Below the pieces are notes generated by a model. The model worked only from the letters and a program-made list of their open reading frames with translations. It did no database searches and had not been told where the DNA came from. This document shows, piece after piece, positions 51,162 to 59,866 of a stretch of 64,000 nucleotides of DNA (positions within the stretch are counted from its first letter, which is position 1; each line of letters starts with the position of its first letter). Location: assembly GCA_964017965.1 (NCBI GenBank), contig CAXHNV010000005.1, positions 1-64,000 of the forward strand, read 5' to 3'. The stretch comes from UBA2883 sp964017965 (lineage in GTDB: Bacteria > Cyanobacteriota > Vampirovibrionia > Gastranaerophilales > Gastranaerophilaceae). The position numbers and the translations under genes are program-made.

Positions 51162-52013
51162 ATGGATATTCTTAAAGTCGTGACTAAACGCGGATTGGAA
51201 CTAAAGGGAGCCATTTTCAACGCTAAAGATTCAGACACTGTAGTAGTTATGATGACAGGGATTTGTTCTAACTTGTTTCAAAACGAACTTTTATATACAA
51301 CAGGCAAAGTCCTGAGTGAAAACGGTATAACCTGCATAATAGGACACACACACGATTCGTTTTCTTGTTTTGCATATACGGATTTTTCTATAGGCAAACA
51401 ACGACATAAAGGTGTTTTCAACGATGATTTTGATATGGTATACGAAGATGTTGAAAGCTATGTCAAACACGCAAAAGGAATGGGGTTCAAAAGAATAATC
51501 CTTGCGGGACACTCATTAGGTTCAAACAAAATAATCAACTATTTAGGGAATACTCCTGATGATTTTGTGGATTACTTTATCGTATCTTCGCCGGTTGATA
51601 TTATGCACTGGTGGAAGGTTATGCCAAATATTGATGAATGTTTTAACCTTGCGAAACAATGGGTTGAAGAGGGCAGAGGTGATGATATTTTACCGTTCTT
51701 ATTCGGCGGATTTTCTCCGATGACAGCAAAAACCGTGCTAGGATTTTATAATGCTGAAAACCTTAAAAACTGTCCTGTTCTTAGTAAAGAAGGTGAAACC
51801 GATTCACTTTACAATATAAAACCAAACGGCACTTTTGTGATTGGTTCAAAAGATTCTGTAACCGGTGAGAGCCCGAAAGGGTTTATGGAACAGTTAAACC
51901 AATGGACAAGAGACCCTGAACACAATGATGTCATTGAGGTTGAGGGTGGGTCGCATATCTTTTTCAATATGCACAACGAATACGCAAAACTAATATTAGA
52001 TATAGTAAAATGA
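51162..52013 (+). CDS. Alpha/beta hydrolase
   Basis: 283 aa. Nucleophile elbow GHSLG at about residue 118-122 (AGHSLGSNKIINYLG), acid Asp near 225-235 and His in VEGGSHIFFN near 265. The fold is a cytosolic alpha/beta hydrolase, near DUF1749-type proteins; the substrate is unknown. RBS AAGGAG. First gene of a LysR-linked three-gene operon; overlaps the transporter by 4 bp. Confidence 0.85.
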   Translation: MDILKVVTKRGLELKGAIFNAKDSDTVVVMMTGICSNLFQNELLYTTGKVLSENGITCIIGHTHDSFSCFAYTDFSIGKQRHKGVFNDDFDMVYEDVESYVKHAKGMGFKRIILAGHSLGSNKIINYLGNTPDDFVDYFIVSSPVDIMHWWKVMPNIDECFNLAKQWVEEGRGDDILPFLFGGFSPMTAKTVLGFYNAENLKNCPVLSKEGETDSLYNIKPNGTFVIGSKDSVTGESPKGFMEQLNQWTRDPEHNDVIEVEGGSHIFFNMHNEYAKLILDIVK

Positions 52014-52894
52014 AAGACAAAGATTTATACATTTATTGTAATATTGCACTTGTACTTGCTGCCTTTATATCAGGGCTTTCATTTGTAGCGCAAAAATTAG
52101 GAATGCATTATGTACAGCCATTCACCTTTAATACACTGAGATGTTTTATCGGCTGCATATCGCTGTTACCTTTAATATGGTATAAAGATGAATACTCCGT
52201 AAAAACCTTATTAAAAGGCGGATGTTTAGCAGGATTCGTTTTATTTATTGCTTTTTCAATAAATCAATACTGTATGATTTATGCAGATGCAGGCAAAGCA
52301 GGGTTTATAACATCACTATATATCCTTTTTGTTCCGGTAATCGCAGTTTTTCTAAAACACAAACTACAGCCAAATGTTTGGTTAAGTATATTTATAGCGA
52401 TAATCGGGCTTTACCTGTTATGTGCCAAAGGTACATTGACATTTGAACTATGGGATATATTTTTACTAATCAGCGCATTTTTCTTTGCGTTGCACATAAT
52501 TATAGTAAGCCATTACTCAAAAAAATCTGACACAACAAAGCTTTCCGCGCTGCAGTTTCTGGTAGCGGGATTGTTATCACTGCCGTTTATGTTGTTTATT
52601 GATAAACCTACGCTACCGTTAATCATTGCAGGCTGGAAACCGATTTTGTTTATCGGAACAGTTGTAACCGCGGGAGCCTACACATTACAAATATTCGGTC
52701 ATAAAGCCACAAAACCGGTACTTGCAACGCTTATATTAAGTTCCGAAGCCGTTTTTGCGGTGCTTTGCGGAATGGCATTTCTCGGGGAAACATTAACCCT
52801 TAAAGAAATAATCGGATGTATTATAATGCTTGCTGCAATAATAATTTCGCAATTATCCATGAAAGGAGAAAATAATGACACAAACAATTACTAA
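52010..52894 (+). CDS. DMT-superfamily (EamA) transporter
   Basis: 294 aa, ten hydrophobic helices arranged as two EamA repeats (residues 8-135 and 148-285). SGLSFVAQKLGMHYVQPFTF and AGAYTLQIFGHKATKPVLATLILSSEAVFAVLCG, the latter longer than usual to quote, are EamA-like. Likely an exporter or importer of a small metabolite linked to the neighbouring hydrolase. Overlaps both neighbours (4 bp and 20 bp). Confidence 0.9.
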   Translation: MKDKDLYIYCNIALVLAAFISGLSFVAQKLGMHYVQPFTFNTLRCFIGCISLLPLIWYKDEYSVKTLLKGGCLAGFVLFIAFSINQYCMIYADAGKAGFITSLYILFVPVIAVFLKHKLQPNVWLSIFIAIIGLYLLCAKGTLTFELWDIFLLISAFFFALHIIIVSHYSKKSDTTKLSALQFLVAGLLSLPFMLFIDKPTLPLIIAGWKPILFIGTVVTAGAYTLQIFGHKATKPVLATLILSSEAVFAVLCGMAFLGETLTLKEIIGCIIMLAAIIISQLSMKGENNDTNNY

Positions 52895-53735
52895 TCAAAC
52901 ATTTGACGAAGAACGTGCTTTATATAACCTGAAAGATACAACAGTCGAGAAATGTACATTTGCAGGTGAAGCTGACGGCGAATCAGTATTAAAAGAATGT
53001 CGTGACGTAAAGGTTAATGATTGTTCGTTCTCACTAAGGTACCCGCTCTGGCACGCAAAAGGGTTTGAACTTGTAAACTCTTCTATGGATGAACTGACAA
53101 GAGCTCCAATCTGGTACGCATCAAAAGGGTTAATAGACAACTGCAACATCACAGGTATAAAATGTGTAAGAGAATGTGATAATATCACTATCACAGATTG
53201 TGATATCAATTCACCTGAATTTGCTTGGAAGAGTAATAATATAAAAATCAAAGATTCGTCTATTGTTTCTGAATATCTACTAATGGATACAAATAATGTA
53301 GACATACTTAATTTAAAGATGAAAGGCAAATATTCGTTTCAGTACATGAATAATTTACATATTAAGGATTCTGAACTGGATACAAAAGATGCTTTCTGGC
53401 ACAGCAAGAATATTTTAGTCGAAAACTCACTTGTTAAAGGCGAGTATTTAGGCTGGTTCTCAGAGAACTTAACTCTTGTAAACTGTCATATTATAGGTAC
53501 ACAACCGTTGTGTTATTGTAAGAACTTAAAACTTATCAACTGTACAATGGAAGGTACAGATTTATCGTTTGAATACTCAGAAGTTGATGCGGATATAAAC
53601 GGTCATATTGATTCTGTCAAAAACATCAAATCCGGCAGAGTTATTGCAGATTCCGTCGGTGAAATAATCAATGAAGACTCGATTATGGAATGCACGGGCA
53701 AGCTTGAATTAAGAAAACTAAAAGAGGTTGGATAA
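52875..53735 (+). CDS. DUF3737 parallel beta-helix protein
   Basis: 286 aa. Regular turns of 20-odd residues (VKVNDCSFSLRYPLWHAKG, ITITDCDINSPEFAWKSNN, LVENSLVKGEYLGWFSEN) form a right-handed beta-helix, as in the DUF3737 family found beside hydrolases and LysR regulators in gut bacteria. No signal peptide, so cytosolic. Enzymatic role unknown; the linkage suggests the three genes serve one regulated pathway. RBS AAAGGAG overlapping the transporter gene's 3' end. Confidence 0.85.
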   Translation: MTQTITNQTFDEERALYNLKDTTVEKCTFAGEADGESVLKECRDVKVNDCSFSLRYPLWHAKGFELVNSSMDELTRAPIWYASKGLIDNCNITGIKCVRECDNITITDCDINSPEFAWKSNNIKIKDSSIVSEYLLMDTNNVDILNLKMKGKYSFQYMNNLHIKDSELDTKDAFWHSKNILVENSLVKGEYLGWFSENLTLVNCHIIGTQPLCYCKNLKLINCTMEGTDLSFEYSEVDADINGHIDSVKNIKSGRVIADSVGEIINEDSIMECTGKLELRKLKEVG

Positions 53736-53750
53736 ATCCAACCCCTTTTT
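53720..53750 (+). terminator. Terminator overlapping the DUF3737 stop codon
   Basis: GGTTGGAT, loop AA, ATCCAACC then CCTTTTTATTTTTT. The TAA stop lies inside the hairpin. Also faces the convergent gene ending at 53756. Confidence 0.8.
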
Positions 53751-53755
53751 ATTTT

Positions 53756-55582
53756 TTACTGATTTAAAAGATGATTTATATCTTCAAGAATCTGTTCTTT
53801 CGTCAAGCGGTTACGTTGATAAAGTTCTTTTAAAGGAACTCTATCCGTAAACTCTTTGGCGGCACCGTAGTTAAGAACTTTCATGCCTGATGCAGAGTAG
53901 AATCTTGAAATCTTTTCACCAAACCCGCCGTCTAAAGCACCGTCTTCCAATGTAATCACAACGGTATGGTTTTGTTTTAGATTTTCAAGGAGCTCTTTAT
54001 CAACTCCTGTGATAAACTTAGGGTTAATCAATGTAGCAGAGATTCCGCATTGTTTTTGAAGCTCTTCTTTAACCTCTTTTGCAAGCCAATAGAAATTACC
54101 AAGCCCAATAATAGCAACTTGTTCACCTAATTTCTCAACCTTAAACTTGTTCAACTTTGAATAATCAGTGTTATCAGCAACCCCTGTAGAAACAACCTTG
54201 CCAACAGGTACACGAATAGCAACAGGATATTGTTTTTGTTCAACTGACCAATCTAACATCGCAAGATATTCTTCTTTACAAGTCGGTGCAAGGTAAACAA
54301 TATTAGGGATATTACTAATCAACGGAATATCAAAGATTCCCAAATGAGTAACGTCTGCTGCAGTTATTGAACCGCCAAAAACAAGAATAGTTGCAGGAGC
54401 TTCGTTTATAGCCAAATCCTGTGATAACTGGTCGTAGCTTCTTTGGATAAACGAACTCATAACCTCCAGAATAGGTTTCATACCGTTTGAAGCAAGTCCT
54501 GAAACATAGCCAACAGCGTGTTGTTCAGCGATTCCGACATCAGTATAGTTCTTGCCAAGCTTTTCTCTAACATCTTTTGTCAAACCTGTAGCACCAGGTG
54601 TAGCAGGTGAAACCGCAATCACAGTTTTGTCTTTATTAACCTTGTCTACGATATAGTCTGATGTAATAGTATTATAAGTTTCAACCTTTGCCGGCGGATT
54701 TTTTGCCCTTTCAATCAGACCCGGTAACTGCCAGTGAAAAGTCTCTTTATCCAGCTCAGCCGGCTCAAACCCTTTACCTTTCAACGTATGGATATGAACA
54801 ACTGTAGGACGTTTAGCGTCTTTTACTTTCTTGAAGACTTTAATGAGTTTTTCAATATCATTCCCTTCTTCTAAATAATAATAGTCATAACCCATTGATT
54901 TGAAGATATTCTCTTTAGCCTGACCTTTTGTCTTTCTCAAAACAGCCAAACTGTTATAAATCCCGCCCTCAACAGGAGCGATAGACATAACGTTATCATT
55001 TACGATAATAATCATATTAGAGTTTAAAACAGCGCAGTTGCTCAAACCCTCAAGTGCCTCGCCTCCTGATAAAGAGCCGTCACCAATAAGTGCAACAACG
55101 TTATACTTTTCACCTTTCAAATCTCTCGCTTTAGCAAGACCCGCTGACAAGCTCAAAGAAGTTGATGTATGACCTAGTACAAAATTATCGTGTTTGCTTT
55201 CTTTAGGGCTAGAATAACCGGTAATTTCAGGATGTTTAAGCGGGTTCAAAAACGCATCTTTTCTGCCTGTTAACATCTTATGCGGATAAATCTGGTGCGA
55301 AACATCGAACACAAACTTGTCTTTAGGTGAGTTAAAAACATAATGCATAGCAATAGTAGCTTCTACAATCCCCAAATCAGGTCCCAAATGACCGCCAACT
55401 GTATCAACCCTTTTAAGAATACCTCCGCGAATCTCTTCAGCTAAAATATTCATATCAGTAACAGAGAGTTTTTTAATATCTTTTGGACTGTTCACTTTTT
55501 CAAGAACAGAATAAGGCAGCGCTGCAAATGCACTATTTGCAAGCATTAGAACAACCAATGCCGATAATAATTTCTTAATCAT
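53756..55582 (-). CDS. DXS-like thiamine-diphosphate enzyme with Sec signal peptide
   Basis: 608 aa from ATG 55582 (AAAGGAG upstream). Residues 1-20 form a clear Sec signal peptide (MIKKLLSALVVLMLANSAFA), and DXS homology begins right after it (VLEKVNSPKDIKKLS). TPP motif GDGS at 167-170 to NDN at 195-197, GGHLGPDLGIVE at 63-74, DVSHQIYPHKMLTGR at 93-107 and DVGIAEQHAVGYVSGLAS are all present. A cytosolic pyruvate/G3P enzyme with an export signal is unusual; it may be a periplasmic transketolase-like enzyme, or the signal is uncleaved. Twelve base pairs after the helicase-nuclease gene. Confidence 0.85.
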   Translation of the reverse strand: MIKKLLSALVVLMLANSAFAALPYSVLEKVNSPKDIKKLSVTDMNILAEEIRGGILKRVDTVGGHLGPDLGIVEATIAMHYVFNSPKDKFVFDVSHQIYPHKMLTGRKDAFLNPLKHPEITGYSSPKESKHDNFVLGHTSTSLSLSAGLAKARDLKGEKYNVVALIGDGSLSGGEALEGLSNCAVLNSNMIIIVNDNVMSIAPVEGGIYNSLAVLRKTKGQAKENIFKSMGYDYYYLEEGNDIEKLIKVFKKVKDAKRPTVVHIHTLKGKGFEPAELDKETFHWQLPGLIERAKNPPAKVETYNTITSDYIVDKVNKDKTVIAVSPATPGATGLTKDVREKLGKNYTDVGIAEQHAVGYVSGLASNGMKPILEVMSSFIQRSYDQLSQDLAINEAPATILVFGGSITAADVTHLGIFDIPLISNIPNIVYLAPTCKEEYLAMLDWSVEQKQYPVAIRVPVGKVVSTGVADNTDYSKLNKFKVEKLGEQVAIIGLGNFYWLAKEVKEELQKQCGISATLINPKFITGVDKELLENLKQNHTVVITLEDGALDGGFGEKISRFYSASGMKVLNYGAAKEFTDRVPLKELYQRNRLTKEQILEDINHLLNQ

Positions 55583-55593
55583 TATTTCTCCTT

Positions 55594-58500
55594 TCACACT
55601 ATATCCAGTTTACAAAAATCTTTAAATCCGCAATATTCACAATTCTTTTTATTCTCTGTCGGCTCAAATTTACAAGCCTGAATATCGTTAATTGCTGTTT
55701 TAAACTTATCAACAACAGCCTGAGTATCGTCTTCCGTGAAGCCCACGCGAACATTCTTTTCAGGATTTATAACAAATATAAACTCTGTATCTCTTACAAA
55801 ACTTCCGGTTATTTTTTCAAAATAATACTTATACAAACAAATCTGGTTATAATAATCTTCAAACTCTTCATCAGGCGCAATCTTGCCTGCTGATTTTGCT
55901 GAGCCTGTTTTGTAATCAAAGATAGAGTACGTACCGTCATCATTTTTCTCAACACGGTCGATTATACCGACGAACTTAACACCGTCAAGCTCTGTCTTAA
56001 GCTTGTATTCAAGCGCAAACACAGAACCGATAGGTGTATCTGTCAAATGGTGATAATAATTCGACAACTCCTTCTCACCGCGCTGTTCTAATATCTCACG
56101 CTGTTGTAAGCTTGAGAACGGATAGGCTGATATTTCTGTTTTAAACTTCTCAACAAACTCTTCTTTAGTCGGATAAATTTTTGTTTTCATAGCTTCACTA
56201 ACAAGATATTCACACGCAGAGTGAACGGCACTTCCGTAATATAGCGCGTCTGCATTGCCGCTGATTGCAGAAAAGTCGAGAATATCCTCATACAAATACC
56301 TTCTCGGACAAGAACGGTATTTATTGATAGCAGTCGGCGAATAATATCTGTCATTCAGCTTTGCTTCAATAAGAGTAGCGAAATCACGTTTGTAGTCATA
56401 AGGACGTTTTACAAGTGTGCCTTTTGCTGTCTCAAAATGAAGGTTTAAATCATATTCGCTCAAGTCTCTAAGTTCTACAATATCCTGCGTTTCCAACAAC
56501 CACGTACAAGGAGCGGTTGAACGACCCGCGTTTGCAACATAAGACAGTCTCAAAGTATGCTTCGCTCTTGTCATACCGACATACATTGTCTTGATTCTGT
56601 CAGAGAGTTTATACAACCTCCAATAATCGTCATCGTGGTATTCAGAGCTTGAAACAGGAATAACCGGTTTAAACGATTTTGTGCTCTTATCCCATTTGCT
56701 CGCCTGCAGTGTAGGCATATAAACGTATTCAAACTCACGACCCTTAGATGAATGATAAGTCGTAAGCTGAACAGCATTCAGAGGAACAGACGGCTTATCT
56801 GTCAGAATATCGAGCTCTCTGTCGGTTTCAACAGTCAATAAATAATCAACAAACTCTTCTAACGTAATCTTATTATGGGTTTCGCTAAACTCTTTTGAGA
56901 CATCAACAAGCTTTTTTAACCCTGCAATATTTTCGTTTCTGTTCAAATCTTCGTTTATAAAATATCCGAATATACCTGTTTTTGCACCGACTTCAAGCAC
57001 AATGTTTTTAACTGTCTCACATGCCTGAATCTCTTTTAATTCGTCATAGGTTTTTAAGAAACTTTTGATTTTCTCAGGCTCGGTCCAGTCATTATTTTTG
57101 CGTAGTTTATCTATTATATTGCCCGCAAAAGACTGTTGTTCATAGAGTTTCAAACAATCATCAGCAGAAAAACTAAACGGCGGTAAAAGCAGAAGCTTAG
57201 ATAACTTGTCTGCATACAATGACGGATTAACAAGGGTTTGCAAATAGTAATACAACACAATCGATGATTTTATTGCAAAAATACTCTTACCCTCTTTGAC
57301 TTCTGTCGGGATATTTCTGTCTTTCAGCATTTGCGCGAAAGTATTAAGCTCATCGTGGCTGAGCGCAAGAACCGCAATCTCAGATAACCCTTGACCGTTT
57401 CTTTCTTTTACGAGAGATTCTATCTCATCAACAATATCGAGGTATTCTTGCTCAACATTGTAATATTTAGTAAGTCTGACCTTGCTATCAAAAAGTTTTT
57501 CGTTTTTTGCTGTCAGTTCTTTACTTATGCCGTATTTTAAAAACTCCGGATTAATTTCTAAGCGTCTATCATCCTGTTTTGCAATAACCCTTGCAACATC
57601 AAGTACAGATTGGGTAGAGCGCATATTTTCCATAAGACAAATGACTTTTGTATCAGGGAATTTTTTCAAAAATCCTTCAACCGTATCTAAGCTTGCACCT
57701 TGAAATGAGAATATAATCTGGTCGTCATCACCGACTACAAAAACATTTTGCGATTTTAAAGCGTCAACAAGGTTAAACACAATCTCGTTTTGAGACTTGT
57801 TAGTATCCTGATATTCATCAACAAGAATGTATTCATACTTATTAGCAACTTTCTCTAAAAACTCGGGCGAAGTTTCGAACTTATCCAGCACAAAACCTAT
57901 CATATCGTCAAAATCAATATACTGTTCCCGTTCCATTTTAGATTTGTATAATTCATAAAAGTCCCAAATCTCGTGAGCTTTTTGAATTTCTTCTTGTTTT
58001 TTATCAATTTTCTTTGCTAACGATTCTGTTTTCTTCTCTGAATTTTGCCATTGTTCAAGCAATGGCAGCCAGTCAGGGTGGGTCTCAATGTTATGAAAAT
58101 ACTGTTCTTTACTCATCCTATACTGTTTTATAGCGTGAATCTTGTCAGATATAATCTTTAAATATACATAAGGGTCGTTTTTTGTATTTCTGTATGCAAC
58201 AGGTTTATACTCATCAATACACTCTTTTATTAACTGTCTTGAAATAGTCTGGGTAATGATTCTATAGTTTTCGCTGAGTTCAAACTCTTCTGCATTCTGA
58301 GAAATTATTTCGTTACAGAACCCGTGATACGTATAGATATTAACCCCGATATCTACTTTACCGAAGGCTTGAGCTATCTTTTTTTTCATCTCGTTAGCAG
58401 CGGCTTCAGAGTAAGTAAGACAAAGAATCTTTTCCGGATTAACTCCTTTTTCAAGCATAGCATTGATTCTATGCACAACCGTAAAGGTTTTTCCTGTTCC

Positions 58501-58596
58501 CGGTCCTGCAAGTACAAGGTACTTACCGGCTATATTATCGATACACTCCTGTTGTTTTTGGTTAGGCTTAATCGCAGAACTCTCTAATGTTTTCAT
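55594..58596 (-). CDS. UvrD-type helicase fused to RecB/AddB-like nuclease
   Basis: 1000 aa from ATG 58596 (GGGG upstream; a GTG codon before it is a weaker choice). Superfamily 1A helicase: Walker A GPGTGKT at 31-37, DDMIGFVLDKF and the DEYQDTN Walker B near 262, QLTTYHSSKGREFEYVY and the VGMTRAK motif VI. C-terminal PD-(D/E)xK nuclease with GIIDRVEKNDDGTYSIFDYK (about 875-895) and an iron-sulfur cysteine set ending CEYCGFKDFC (986-995) plus Cys in SCPRRY. Fits single-protein AddA/AddB-like DNA-end processing enzymes. Cotranscribed with the DXS-like gene. Confidence 0.9.
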   Translation of the reverse strand: MKTLESSAIKPNQKQQECIDNIAGKYLVLAGPGTGKTFTVVHRINAMLEKGVNPEKILCLTYSEAAANEMKKKIAQAFGKVDIGVNIYTYHGFCNEIISQNAEEFELSENYRIITQTISRQLIKECIDEYKPVAYRNTKNDPYVYLKIISDKIHAIKQYRMSKEQYFHNIETHPDWLPLLEQWQNSEKKTESLAKKIDKKQEEIQKAHEIWDFYELYKSKMEREQYIDFDDMIGFVLDKFETSPEFLEKVANKYEYILVDEYQDTNKSQNEIVFNLVDALKSQNVFVVGDDDQIIFSFQGASLDTVEGFLKKFPDTKVICLMENMRSTQSVLDVARVIAKQDDRRLEINPEFLKYGISKELTAKNEKLFDSKVRLTKYYNVEQEYLDIVDEIESLVKERNGQGLSEIAVLALSHDELNTFAQMLKDRNIPTEVKEGKSIFAIKSSIVLYYYLQTLVNPSLYADKLSKLLLLPPFSFSADDCLKLYEQQSFAGNIIDKLRKNNDWTEPEKIKSFLKTYDELKEIQACETVKNIVLEVGAKTGIFGYFINEDLNRNENIAGLKKLVDVSKEFSETHNKITLEEFVDYLLTVETDRELDILTDKPSVPLNAVQLTTYHSSKGREFEYVYMPTLQASKWDKSTKSFKPVIPVSSSEYHDDDYWRLYKLSDRIKTMYVGMTRAKHTLRLSYVANAGRSTAPCTWLLETQDIVELRDLSEYDLNLHFETAKGTLVKRPYDYKRDFATLIEAKLNDRYYSPTAINKYRSCPRRYLYEDILDFSAISGNADALYYGSAVHSACEYLVSEAMKTKIYPTKEEFVEKFKTEISAYPFSSLQQREILEQRGEKELSNYYHHLTDTPIGSVFALEYKLKTELDGVKFVGIIDRVEKNDDGTYSIFDYKTGSAKSAGKIAPDEEFEDYYNQICLYKYYFEKITGSFVRDTEFIFVINPEKNVRVGFTEDDTQAVVDKFKTAINDIQACKFEPTENKKNCEYCGFKDFCKLDIV

Positions 58597-58632
58597 CACT
58601 TCCCCTTGTATAATTATAATTATTATAAATGA

Positions 58633-59814
58633 TTATACAGAAGAGTTCAAGACAAATTCGATATCCTTGTCTCCGCGACCTGAGAGGTTGATTAGAACTT
58701 TTTTGTTTTTATTTTGCTCAGCAAGCTTTATACCGTAGGCAACAGCATGAGAGCTTTCGAGTGCAGGGATAATTCCCTCAAGCTTTGATAGTTCAAAGAA
58801 CGCGTTTACAGCTTCTTTATCGCTAACAGTATCATAACAAACCCTGCCGCATTCTTTTAAGAAACAGTGTTTAGGTCCAACACCGGGGTAATCAAGTCCG
58901 CTTGCAATAGAATAAGCATTGGCAACATTCCCGTTGTCATCCTGTAAAAGTAAGCTCTTAAACCCGTGCAATATACCGTCTTTACCATAAGTAAGGCTAG
59001 CGGCATTATCACCTAAACATTCACCTCTACCAAGAGGTTCAGCACCGTAAAGCTTGACGGTTTCGTCTTCAACAAACCCGCTAAAGATTCCGATTGCATT
59101 AGAACCGCCACCAATACAAGCAACAACATAATCAGGTAATGTTCCTGTCATCTCTAAAAACTGTTCTCTTGCCTCACGACCTATAACAGATTGAAAATGC
59201 TCAACAATCATAGGGAACGGATGAGGTCCTACAACCGAACCTATTGTATAAAGAGCCGTTTCATACTCTTTCATATAAGCGTTAAACGCTTCATCAACAG
59301 CTTCTTTCAGGGTTTTAGTACCGCTTGTTACAGGAATAACATTCGCACCGAGAATTTTCATTCTGTCGACGTTAGCTTTCTCTTTTTTAACATCGACTTC
59401 GCCCATATAAACATCACATTCCAGGCCCATAAGAGCTGCAGATGTAGCTATCGCAACCCCGTGCTGACCGGCACCTGTTTCAGCTATCATCTTCTTTTTA
59501 CCAAGATGTTTCGCCAAAAGTGCTTCACCTAACGAGTGGTTTATCTTATGAGCACCGGTATGGTTTAAATCTTCTCTTTTTAAATATATTTCTGCGCCGT
59601 ATTTCTTAGACAAATTCTTCGCAAAATATACAGGGCTCGGACGTCCGACATAATGTTTCAAAAGATAATTAAGCTCAGCGTTGAATTTTTCATCATCTTT
59701 CAACTCTAAAAACGCTTTTGTTATTTTATCAAACTCTGCTTTTAATTCATCGGGCAAAAACTGTCCGCCAAATCGTCCAAAAAATCCGTTTTCATCAGGT
59801 AATATATTTTTCAT
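58633..59814 (-). CDS. trpB: Tryptophan synthase beta chain (orphan)
   Basis: 393 aa from ATG 59814 (MKNILPDENGFFGRFGGQF). PLP lysine K90 in LNHTGAHKINHSLG, catalytic E112 in AETGAGQHG, GGGSNAIG for the phosphate, and C-terminal SGRGDKD. It is TrpB1-like. The motif reads NH where most have NN. No trpA, trpC or trpD lies near, so it may use indole made elsewhere, or trpA is distant. Promoter TTGACA-17-TATCAT (59853-59825) gives a leader of about 4 nt. Confidence 0.95.
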   Translation of the reverse strand: MKNILPDENGFFGRFGGQFLPDELKAEFDKITKAFLELKDDEKFNAELNYLLKHYVGRPSPVYFAKNLSKKYGAEIYLKREDLNHTGAHKINHSLGEALLAKHLGKKKMIAETGAGQHGVAIATSAALMGLECDVYMGEVDVKKEKANVDRMKILGANVIPVTSGTKTLKEAVDEAFNAYMKEYETALYTIGSVVGPHPFPMIVEHFQSVIGREAREQFLEMTGTLPDYVVACIGGGSNAIGIFSGFVEDETVKLYGAEPLGRGECLGDNAASLTYGKDGILHGFKSLLLQDDNGNVANAYSIASGLDYPGVGPKHCFLKECGRVCYDTVSDKEAVNAFFELSKLEGIIPALESSHAVAYGIKLAEQNKNKKVLINLSGRGDKDIEFVLNSSV

Positions 59815-59824
59815 AACAGGAACA

Positions 59825-59853
59825 ATGATAATATATCCGTATATTTCTGTCAA
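59825..59853 (-). promoter_or_regulatory. trpB promoter with near-leaderless start
   Basis: Minus strand TTGACA (59853-59848), 17 bp, TATCAT (59830-59825), start near 59818, about 4 nt before ATG 59814. Confidence 0.45.
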
Positions 59854-59866
59854 CATCCTCAGTTAT

